From Syntrophaceae bacterium UBA5619 (lineage in GTDB: Bacteria > Desulfobacterota > Syntrophia > Syntrophales > UBA5619), in NCBI GenBank assembly GCA_002424545.1, contig DIKL01000058.1, forward strand, positions 27,528 through 35,355: DNA of 7,828 nucleotides, in the 5' to 3' direction. The position numbers and the translations under genes were made by a program. Position 1 is the first letter of the stretch. Each line of letters opens with the position of its first letter. This document shows positions 1 to 5,705 of this stretch, piece after piece. The notes beneath the pieces were generated by a model, which was not told the DNA's origin, ran no database searches, and saw only the letters and a program-made list of their open reading frames with translations.

Positions 1-426
1 GGAGAGCTGGTGGGGAAACTGCCGCCCATAGGCGGTCAGGCCAACCAGTTCGAGAACCTTGGCCACGTCCCGGTCGATATCCGCCGGGGTTTTCCCCTGC
101 ACCTTGAGGCCGTAGGCAACGTTCTCGAAGACACTGAGGTGGGGGAACAGGGCATAATTCTGGAAGACGAAACCGATGTTGCGTTGGTTCGCCATCAGGT
201 CGGTGACATCCTCTTCCCCGATGAAGATGCGTCCCCTGTCCGGTCGTTCGAAGCCGGCGACCATGCGGAGCGTTGTCGTCTTCCCGCAGCCCGAGGGACC
301 AAGCAGCGTGAGAAATTCTCCGGGCGCCACCTCCAGGCTGACGTTCTTCACGGCCGTAACCTCGCCCTTGATCCGGTGGAGGAAGGTCTTGTGGATTTGT
401 TCAAGACGGATGCGGACCGCTTCCAT
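1..426 (-). CDS. ABC transporter ATP-binding protein, 5' part (3' end off the window)
   Basis: The first 142 residues of the nucleotide-binding subunit of an importer, which hydrolyses ATP on the cytoplasmic side to drive the neighbouring fused permease. Visible motifs are the Walker A P-loop GPSGCGKTT at residues 43-51 and the Q-loop at FQNYALFPH (Gln89). The window ends after Gln-Leu-Ser at residues 140-142, so it cuts inside the LSGGQ signature; Walker B, the H-loop and any C-terminal TOBE domain lie outside. The sequence style (AVKNVSLEVAPGEFLTLLGPSG) is that of the FbpC/PotA/PhnT group of the CUT1-Fe family. The ATG at 424-426 lies 6 nt after the permease stop, and a G-rich ribosome site overlaps that stop, so the two are probably translationally coupled. 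The family is clear; the substrate is not given by this subunit. Confidence 0.95.
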   Translation of the reverse strand, partial: MEAVRIRLEQIHKTFLHRIKGEVTAVKNVSLEVAPGEFLTLLGPSGCGKTTTLRMVAGFERPDRGRIFIGEEDVTDLMANQRNIGFVFQNYALFPHLSVFENVAYGLKVQGKTPADIDRDVAKVLELVGLTAYGRQFPHQLS

Positions 427-432
427 GAAAGA

Positions 433-2145
433 TTACCCCCCGAGAATGTTGGCCATATCCGGCGCGCCGGGCTGCCGGAAGAGGCGGAGAAACAGGCTGA
501 TCGCCCCGATTACCGCAAAGACGATGAGGACGACGAGGATCGAAAAGGCCGCCGCCACCCCCAGCTCCAGCTCGGTCATCTTCTCGAGGATCCTGACGGT
601 GATCAGCGTCCAGTTGATTGAAATGAGGAAGATCGTCGCGCTGATCGCCGTCATCGACCGGATGAAGACCACGCCCAAGCCCGCGAAAAAGGCGGGGAGG
701 ATGAGCGGCAGCGTGATCCGGCGGAAGGTCGTCCCGGAGCTCGCCCCGAGGCTGAAGGAGGCCTCTTCGATCGACGGGTCGATCTGCTGGAGGATCGCGA
801 CGGTCGTGCGGATCCCCGTCGGACCGTAGCGAAACACATAGCAGGCGATGATGATGATCGCCGTGCCGGCGAGCATCAGCGGCGGGTCGTTGAAGATCAG
901 CAGATAGGCGATCCCGACGATCGTCCCCGGCAGGGAGTAGTTGATCATCGAGACGATCTCCATCGTCCGCCGGGAGACGAAATCCTTTTTGCAGACCACG
1001 TAGCCCACGACGACGCTGTAGATCCCGCCGAGCGGCATCCCGATCCCCGCGATGATGAGCGTATCCCGGATGGCCTGCATTCCCTCCGTGAAGACCACGT
1101 GGTAGTGCTTCCAGGTGATCGTAAAGTCGGCGCCGAAGGCCTTCACGATCGACGCGTAGAAGAGCAGGACGTAGAAGTAGAGAATTCCGATCGAGATCAG
1201 AAAGCAGACCACCAGAAGCAGATACCGCATCCACGGCCGGACGCTTTTGATCTCCGTCTTGGCGCCCGCCTTTCCGGTGACCATCACGTAGTACTTCCGG
1301 CTCACCCAGTAGCGCTGGAGGAGAAAAACCGCGAAGGCCGGGACCAGCAGGACGAAGGAGAGGACCGCCCCGCCCTTCAGGTCGAAGAGCCCCGTGATCT
1401 GGAGGTAGGCCTGGGTCGGAAGGATGGGAAAGCTGTTTCCCGCGAGGATCAGCGGCGTTGCAAAATCGGCGAGCGACGCCGCGAACAGCAGCAGGAAGGC
1501 GTTCGCGATCCCCGGCACGGCGAGCGGAAGTGTCACCGTCCGGAAGACGCGCCAGCGGGAACTCCCCAGGCTGAAGGCCATATCCTCCACGGTGGGGTCG
1601 ATCCCGGCGAGGATTGCCTTGAGCGTCAGATACGCGATCGGGAAGAATGTGATCGTCTCGGAAAAAAGCGTGCTGTGGAGGCCATAGATCGAAAAGCCCG
1701 AGATTCCAAGGAGGTCGTAGGTGATCAGCCCCCGCGGGCCGAACGAAAAAATCATCGCGATTGCCGTCGTGAAGGGGGGCGAGATCAGCGGGAGGATGAC
1801 CGCCGCGTCGAGGAAGAGCACCCACCCCTTCCCGAGGTTCGTCCGGACGGCGGTGTAGGCGAACAGAAATCCGAGAATTGTTCCGCAGAGGCCGACAAGC
1901 GTCGCCAGCAAAAGACTGTTCCAGAGGGCCTGTCGCTGCTGGGGATCGGCCAGGATGCCAAGGACCCCGGCGAGCGAGAACCTTCCCTCGTCCGTGAAGG
2001 TCCGGATGAGGAGACTCACGAGCGGCAGAAGGATGAAGAGAAACAGCAGCGCCCAGAGGATGATCAGGATCGACAGCAGAAGCGGATCCCGGAGCATCCT
2101 TCGGAAACGGTCCGACGGGTTCAGCGCGGCAACGGCATCAGCCAT
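433..2145 (-). CDS. Fused two-domain ABC transporter permease (iron(III)/phosphonate type)
   Basis: A 570-residue inner-membrane permease in which two homologous BPD_transp_1 domains are joined in one chain, as in FbpB, AfuB and PhnU-type proteins. Many hydrophobic segments are visible, starting with one at about residues 22-48. Each half carries an EAA cytoplasmic loop that docks on the ATPase: EDMAFSLGSSRWRVF...LP from about residue 187 and EEASFSLGASSGTTF...LP from about residue 460. The charged linker between the halves is near residues 275-308. I chose the ATG at 2143-2145 because GAGGAAGG lies 9 nt upstream. A GTG at 2203-2205 would add 20 basic residues but has no purine-rich ribosome site. 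The gene follows the binding-protein gene after a 317-bp gap and runs into the ATPase gene with a 6-nt spacer. Base composition is very GC-rich. Family assignment is firm; the substrate is inferred only loosely. Confidence 0.93.
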   Translation of the reverse strand: MADAVAALNPSDRFRRMLRDPLLLSILIILWALLFLFILLPLVSLLIRTFTDEGRFSLAGVLGILADPQQRQALWNSLLLATLVGLCGTILGFLFAYTAVRTNLGKGWVLFLDAAVILPLISPPFTTAIAMIFSFGPRGLITYDLLGISGFSIYGLHSTLFSETITFFPIAYLTLKAILAGIDPTVEDMAFSLGSSRWRVFRTVTLPLAVPGIANAFLLLFAASLADFATPLILAGNSFPILPTQAYLQITGLFDLKGGAVLSFVLLVPAFAVFLLQRYWVSRKYYVMVTGKAGAKTEIKSVRPWMRYLLLVVCFLISIGILYFYVLLFYASIVKAFGADFTITWKHYHVVFTEGMQAIRDTLIIAGIGMPLGGIYSVVVGYVVCKKDFVSRRTMEIVSMINYSLPGTIVGIAYLLIFNDPPLMLAGTAIIIIACYVFRYGPTGIRTTVAILQQIDPSIEEASFSLGASSGTTFRRITLPLILPAFFAGLGVVFIRSMTAISATIFLISINWTLITVRILEKMTELELGVAAAFSILVVLIVFAVIGAISLFLRLFRQPGAPDMANILGG

Positions 2146-2462
2146 GGTTTGTCGCCTTCCTCGTGCAATCCGGATACCTTTCCCCTTTTCCGCTTTTATT
2201 GCCACCTTATGGAGAACAGGCCTTCACCGGAGCTGAGGGTGGTTGGGGTCCCTCCATGATCCGGGGTTGCCGGTACAATCACGGCTGAAGCGGAAATTCG
2301 CCGGAGCGCTGGACATTTTTCGACCATGATTATCCTCGCTACGCTGCCGGGAAAAAACTCGCGCTTCGCGCTCAGACAGTTTTCCCGGCGGCCGCTTCGC
2401 TACGGTGTCATGGTGCCCGAAAAATCTCCAATGCGCTCCTCGCGAATTCCGATTCAGCTCCT
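2146..2462. other. 317-bp intergenic gap inside the transporter operon
   Basis: The gap between the binding-protein stop and the permease start is long for an ABC operon. It holds a REP-like hairpin (2346-2389) and a weaker inverted repeat, GAGGG at 2235-2239 with CCCTC at 2250-2254. I see no convincing promoter for the permease on the minus strand and no well-supported gene. The permease ribosome site lies at its left end. Confidence 0.6.
2346..2389. repeat. REP-like stem-loop between binding-protein and permease genes
   Basis: A perfect 10-bp inverted repeat, GCCGGGAAAA at 2346-2355 and TTTTCCCGGC at 2380-2389, encloses a smaller GCGC-TTC-GCGC hairpin at 2361-2371. The flanks carry a short direct repeat, TCGCTAC, at 2336-2342 and 2397-2403. 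No T-run follows the stem on the minus strand, so it does not look like an intrinsic terminator. Hairpins in this position, between the binding-protein gene and the rest of an ABC operon, often stabilise or partly end the upstream message so that the binding protein is made in excess. That role is inferred here. It may be one member of a dispersed intergenic repeat family. Confidence 0.65.
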
Positions 2463-3473
2463 TTACGGCAGGACTTCCTTGATCCAGCGCTCCACGATCC
2501 GCTTGCGGTTCTGACCCGCCCACGCCTCGTCGATCGGGAAGATTTTGGCGCCCTTGATGATCTCGGCCAGACTGGCTTCGGTCTTCACCGCCGGATGAGC
2601 CGGAATGAAATTGATCTTGTACTGCGCGTAGAAATTCTGCATGGCCGGGCTTGTGGCCCAATCGATCAGTTTCTTGCCGACCGCGGGATTCTTGGCCCCC
2701 TTGAGCAGGGCGATCGCCTCGACGGAGGTGCCGATCCCCTCCTTCGGGAAGGAAACCGCCACGTCGTAGCCCTCCTGTCTGGTCTTTAACGCGTCGACGA
2801 TGAAGAAGATCCCCGCCCCGGCCTGCGCCAGGCCCACGGGGATGGTCCCGCCGCCGCCGCTCTTGGTGTAGACCTGGACGTTCTGACGGAGTTTCTTCAT
2901 GTATTCGAAGCCCTTGTTCTCGTCTCGTCCGTTGACCTCGAGGATCGAGAAGATCCTTGTAACCGCGGTTCCCGAGGTACGCGCATCGGCCATCTGGATC
3001 ATTCCCTTGTATGCCGGATGGAGAAGGTCATCCCAGGAGGCGGGCGGTTTGAGTCCCTTCTCCTTGAGGAACTTGTTGTTGCTCATGAAAACCAGCGGGT
3101 CGTCGGCGATCCCCACCCAATAGGCCTGGGGATCCTTGAAACGGGCGGCGAGCTCGCCGTAGGCCGGCGGCTTGTAGGGTTCGAAGACGCCCTCCTTGAT
3201 CCCGGCGATATGGGTTTCCACCGGGCCGCCGAACAGGACGTCCACGCGCGGGTTGTTCTTCTCGGCGATGATCCGGGCGAGGGCCTCACCGGAGGAGAAA
3301 CGGATGAAATTCACCTTGATGCCGGTCGCCTTCTCGAATTCCTGAAACATCGGCCGGGCCCAGTTCTCCGGCCAGATCGAATAGGCGTTCAGGGTCTCCT
3401 CCGCCACGGCGGCGTTGAAAGCAAAAAAGATGGATAAAACCAACATCATGCACACCATTCCCCATCGTTTCAT
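2463..3473 (-). CDS. Periplasmic solute-binding protein of an iron-type ABC importer
   Basis: A 336-residue class II periplasmic binding protein (FbpA/AfuA/PhnS-like, SBP_bac family) that would catch a small ligand in the periplasm and hand it to the fused permease. A Sec signal peptide is plain: MKRWGM, a hydrophobic core, then AVA cleavage after Ala24 (mature start EETLNAYS). Family features include FSSGEALARI at 59-68, the hinge-side WDDLLHPAYKG at 147-157, DARTSGTA at 163-170 and a C-terminal IKEVLP. In iron binders a Tyr-Tyr pair follows the second lobe strand; the matching place here appears to be Phe223-Phe224 in GIFFIVDALK, arguing against Fe3+ and for an organic or phosphorylated ligand. 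The ATG at 3471-3473 has an ideal AAAGGAGG ribosome site at 3481-3488, 7 nt away. It is the first gene of the operon and is preceded by a possible attenuator. Confidence 0.93.
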   Translation of the reverse strand: MKRWGMVCMMLVLSIFFAFNAAVAEETLNAYSIWPENWARPMFQEFEKATGIKVNFIRFSSGEALARIIAEKNNPRVDVLFGGPVETHIAGIKEGVFEPYKPPAYGELAARFKDPQAYWVGIADDPLVFMSNNKFLKEKGLKPPASWDDLLHPAYKGMIQMADARTSGTAVTRIFSILEVNGRDENKGFEYMKKLRQNVQVYTKSGGGGTIPVGLAQAGAGIFFIVDALKTRQEGYDVAVSFPKEGIGTSVEAIALLKGAKNPAVGKKLIDWATSPAMQNFYAQYKINFIPAHPAVKTEASLAEIIKGAKIFPIDEAWAGQNRKRIVERWIKEVLP

Positions 3474-3491
3474 CGCAAAACCTCCTTTCGT

Positions 3492-3514
3492 AAAAACCCG
3501 GGACGTTGTCCCGG
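3492..3514 (-). terminator. Terminator-like hairpin in the leader of the binding-protein gene (possible attenuator)
   Basis: On the minus strand a perfect 7-bp GC-rich stem (CCGGGAC, loop AAC, GTCCCGG) is followed by G and then five T. It ends only a few bases before the AAAGGAGG ribosome site of the binding-protein gene. If transcription starts near 3639, this places an intrinsic-terminator shape inside the 5' leader of the operon, where it could end transcription early. No upstream minus-strand gene exists here for it to serve. The attenuation role is inferred. Confidence 0.55.
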
Positions 3515-3642
3515 CACGTCTCCGCGATCTGCAAACCGGTTGAGGGCCTCCCTTGTCTCTTTGTGGTTACCGCCGGCAAATGTTTTAAAGTCGATTGATC
3601 CCCGTTCCCTTAGGAATGATAAGATGGATGACCTGTTGCGGT

Positions 3643-3656
3643 TTCTATATATAGAA
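3643..3656. promoter_or_regulatory. Perfect 14-bp AT palindrome over the -10 region
   Basis: TTCTATATATAGAA reads the same on both strands. It covers the proposed -10 of the minus-strand promoter, a place where a dimeric repressor would block RNA polymerase. It could also be just an AT-rich -10 that happens to be symmetric. No regulator gene is visible nearby. Confidence 0.4.
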
Positions 3657-3674
3657 TCATACTGCCCGCGTCAA
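3646..3674 (-). promoter_or_regulatory. Putative sigma-70 promoter of the ABC transporter operon
   Basis: On the minus strand TTGACG (3669-3674, 5 of 6 consensus bases) is followed after 17 nt by TATATA (3646-3651, 4 of 6). The start of transcription would fall near 3639, giving a leader of about 165 nt before the binding-protein ATG. The spacing is ideal. Prediction from sequence only. Confidence 0.5.
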
Positions 3675-3765
3675 TGGGGGAACGGAAACCTTTTCATGAA
3701 AGGACGGAAAACGGAGATAAAATCAAAACGACAAATACGCCGAACCCAGAATACTGAAAATTTCG

Positions 3766-3794
3766 TTGACATACAAAACACATTTCCCTATCCT
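3766..3794 (+). promoter_or_regulatory. Putative sigma-70 promoter of the two hydrolase genes
   Basis: A perfect TTGACA at 3766-3771 is followed after a 17-nt spacer by TATCCT at 3789-3794 (4 of 6 consensus bases). Transcription would start near 3801, about 75 nt before the ATG at 3877. No separate promoter is evident in the 62-bp gap before the second hydrolase, so both are likely on one message. Confidence 0.6.
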
Positions 3795-3867
3795 CAACCC
3801 GCGTAAAAGCAAGTTCTTAGCAACTTCAATTCACATTTTCGTCCGGATTTTCCCTGAGAACTCTTCG

Positions 3868-3969
3868 GAGGCGAGCATGGAAGATCGAGATACAGACCGT
3901 ATCCTGAATACGCTGGTAACGGTCAAGACTACGAGGAGGGAATTTCTGAAAACGGCCGGCATGCTGGGA
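3868..3969 (+). repeat. Duplicated Tat-leader segment, copy 1
   Basis: The segment covers the ribosome site (GAGGCGAGC), start codon and first 31 codons of the amidohydrolase. By hand alignment it matches 5604-5705 at 90 of 102 bases, with 34 identical bases in a row at 3911-3944. Identity stops abruptly on both sides, while the two proteins downstream are unrelated. Confidence 0.9.
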
Positions 3970-5550
3970 ATTGGCTGCCTGGCCGCTCCGCTTTTATCCT
4001 GTGGGTCCAATTCGGATGGCAGGTACGATACGCTCATCCGGAACGGTACCGTTTACGATGGTACGCCGGCTGCGCCCGGCATGGCCGATGTCGGCATCAT
4101 CGGCGACAAAATCGTTGCGGTGGGAAACTTGAGCGGTTCCGCCGGAAGGATTATCGATGCCCGAAATTGCATTGTCACCCCCGGGTTCATCGATGTGCAT
4201 GACCATTCCGATACCTTCTTTTCCAGCGCCGACCGGGAACTCGCCCGCAATCTTCCTACGTGGAGTGGAAATCATGCCGCACTGATTCAGGGCGTCACCA
4301 CCGTCATCTCGGGCAATTGCGGGTACGGCTTCACCGACATGAACGAGTACTACACCTTCCTGGATTCTCTTCCCTTCGGCAGCAACACCTATTATCTCAC
4401 CCCTCACGGCTATCTGCGCAATGCGCTCTTCGGCAGCAACCAGCCCGGAGAGTTGACTTCCGCACAATTGGAGCTTTTTAAGGCGAAAGTGGCTGAGGAG
4501 ATGGAAAAGGGCGCACTCGGCATGTCCACGGGACTTGCCTATGCTCCGGGGTATTTGGCTACAAAACGGGAACTTATCGAATTGGCCAGGGTGCTCAGAC
4601 GCTATGGCGGCATTTATGTGAGTCATGTCCGCCACGATGGGCCGGAGGCCGTGTACAGTCAAGGAAACAAGGACTTAATGGAAGGGTTTCAGGAAGCAAT
4701 CGATGTGGGACGCCAGGCCGGTGTCCCCGTACAAATCTCCCATATCAAAGGATTTATCCCTTGTGATGCAGATGTTCCCGGTCAAATTCTCCAGACCATT
4801 GCAGATGCCCGCCAGGAGGGGATCGATGTCACTGCCGACCAGTATCCCTATACGAGTGGCGCAACGGTTATCAGCGTGCTTGTCCCGTCGAAGTTTCGCA
4901 CGGCGACAGGCATCAAATCCGACTATTGGATTGAGCCCGGAAGAACGGAACTCAAGCAGGCCATAGAGTACACATTGAGGTTTCTGTCCGCCGATAAGGT
5001 TCGCGTTGTTGGTTACAAAGACTACCCGAGCATGACCATGCGGCAAATCGCAGAAACGGAGGGGCTTTCACCTGCAGATCTCTTTCTGGAGATGGTCTGC
5101 ACCGCGGAGGTTCCTTCCGGAATTTTCTTCTTTATCGATGAAACTGCGATGGAGAAACTGATGCCGTCGGAGTTCATCTTCACGGGTGCCGACTCCGGCG
5201 CGGTACCCGAGCAGAATCAACAGGGACATCCGCGGGGAACCGGAACCTTTGCACGTAAGCTCAGGGTCTATGCCATGGACCGCGGCCTGATGAGCCTTCA
5301 GCGGGCCATTCTTTCCATGACCTCCCGTCCCGCCGAGAAGTTCGGCCTGAGCGGGAGGGGTAGAATCGCAGCGGGCTATTTTGCGGACATTGCCGTGATC
5401 GACCCCGTGCAGCTGCGGGATCTCTCTACCTACGATCAGCCGTCCCTTTACGCTCAGGGCGTGCAGCACGTGCTCGTCAACGGCATTCCGGAGGTGGAAA
5501 ATGGGGAATTTACCGGCTTACGGAACGGCCGCGCGATACGAAGATCATAA
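3877..5550 (+). CDS. Tat-exported N-acyl-D-amino-acid deacylase family amidohydrolase, putative lipoprotein
   Basis: A 557-residue amidohydrolase of the D-aminoacylase branch, which uses metal in a TIM barrel to remove N-acyl groups from D-amino acids or related amides. After the leader come the small beta domain (YDTLIRNGTVYDGT, from 50), metal ligands His108 and His110 in DVHDHSD, Cys148 in SGNCGYG (matching the metal-bridging cysteine of D-aminoacylases), GMSTGLAYAPG, SHVRHDG (His250), His289 in SHIKG, DQYPYTSG from 321, a likely catalytic Asp439 in TGADSG, and a closing GRGRIAAGYFADIAVID at 493-509. The N-terminus has TTRREFLK at 18-25 (twin Arg20-Arg21) and LLSC with Cys42 as lipobox, so a Tat lipoprotein is likely. 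Classical family members are cytoplasmic, which makes export notable. The ATG at 3877 is set by GGAGG 5 nt upstream and by match to the next gene; an in-frame TTG at 3766 lies in the promoter. Exact substrate unknown. Confidence 0.9.
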   Translation: MEDRDTDRILNTLVTVKTTRREFLKTAGMLGIGCLAAPLLSCGSNSDGRYDTLIRNGTVYDGTPAAPGMADVGIIGDKIVAVGNLSGSAGRIIDARNCIVTPGFIDVHDHSDTFFSSADRELARNLPTWSGNHAALIQGVTTVISGNCGYGFTDMNEYYTFLDSLPFGSNTYYLTPHGYLRNALFGSNQPGELTSAQLELFKAKVAEEMEKGALGMSTGLAYAPGYLATKRELIELARVLRRYGGIYVSHVRHDGPEAVYSQGNKDLMEGFQEAIDVGRQAGVPVQISHIKGFIPCDADVPGQILQTIADARQEGIDVTADQYPYTSGATVISVLVPSKFRTATGIKSDYWIEPGRTELKQAIEYTLRFLSADKVRVVGYKDYPSMTMRQIAETEGLSPADLFLEMVCTAEVPSGIFFFIDETAMEKLMPSEFIFTGADSGAVPEQNQQGHPRGTGTFARKLRVYAMDRGLMSLQRAILSMTSRPAEKFGLSGRGRIAAGYFADIAVIDPVQLRDLSTYDQPSLYAQGVQHVLVNGIPEVENGEFTGLRNGRAIRRS

Positions 5551-5603
5551 CCAAGCCAATCCAAAAACATCCCTTCCGGACATTTTTTATTGAAAAATTT
5601 TTT

Positions 5604-5705
5604 GAGGCGAGCATGGAAGATCGGGATACGGACAGTATCATTGATCCGCTGGTAACGGTCAAGACTACGAGGAGGGAATTCCTGAAAGCGGCCGGCAGTC
5701 TGGGG
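5604..5705 (+). repeat. Duplicated Tat-leader segment, copy 2
   Basis: The second copy of the leader module at 3868-3969, here in front of the serine hydrolase. It includes the ribosome site GAGG 5 nt before the ATG. The 34-base identical block lies at 5647-5680. At protein level 25 of the first 31 residues agree with copy 1. Confidence 0.9.

Larger units (their letters stand above)
3474..3876. other. Divergent regulatory region between transporter operon and lipoprotein hydrolases
   Basis: A 403-bp stretch without a supported gene separates two divergently read units. From left to right it contains the binding-protein ribosome site, a GC hairpin with a T-run on the minus strand (3492-3514), about 130 bp of leader that I cannot assign to a known riboswitch class, a minus-strand promoter over an AT palindrome, and a plus-strand promoter about 80 bp before the first hydrolase. 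The plus-strand part (about 3680-3840) is visibly AT-richer than its surroundings. Confidence 0.7.

Noticed and set aside
2203..2205. Upstream GTG start for the permease, adding 20 residues
   Set aside because: No purine-rich ribosome site precedes it, while the ATG at 2143-2145 has GAGGAAGG at good spacing; the extra residues are not typical of the family.
1099..2259. Long plus-strand open frame of 386 codons opposite the permease
   Set aside because: It is the antisense shadow of a GC-rich gene: very charged, repetitive composition rich in Arg, Glu, Asp and Gln, with no domain, and the opposite strand has a clear membrane protein.
2196..2327. Small minus-strand open frame of 43 codons (MVEKCPALRR...) between the binding-protein and permease genes
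   Set aside because: It has an acceptable GAGG upstream, but it starts beside the REP-like repeat, runs over the permease leader, and shows no membrane segment, motif or codon bias of a real gene.
3551..3571. CTTGTCTCTTTGTGGTTA stretch resembling low-complexity intergenic repeats seen in other genomes
   Set aside because: Only a single short, imperfect match within this window; it cannot be called a repeat without the genome.
3612..3632. Fur-box-like AATGATAAGATGGATGA near the transporter promoter
   Set aside because: Only part of it resembles the GATAAT hexamer array, symmetry is poor, and the binding protein does not look like an iron binder.
3540..3806. Open reading frame of 88 codons on the plus strand in the divergent control region
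   Set aside because: It begins at TTG without a ribosome site, overlaps both predicted promoters, and its translation has no recognisable pattern.
5580..5605. T-rich and A-rich run (TTTTTTATTGAAAAATTTTTT) between the two hydrolases as a terminator
   Set aside because: The stem would be pure A-T pairs with no GC core, and the next gene starts only a few bases later with no promoter of its own.
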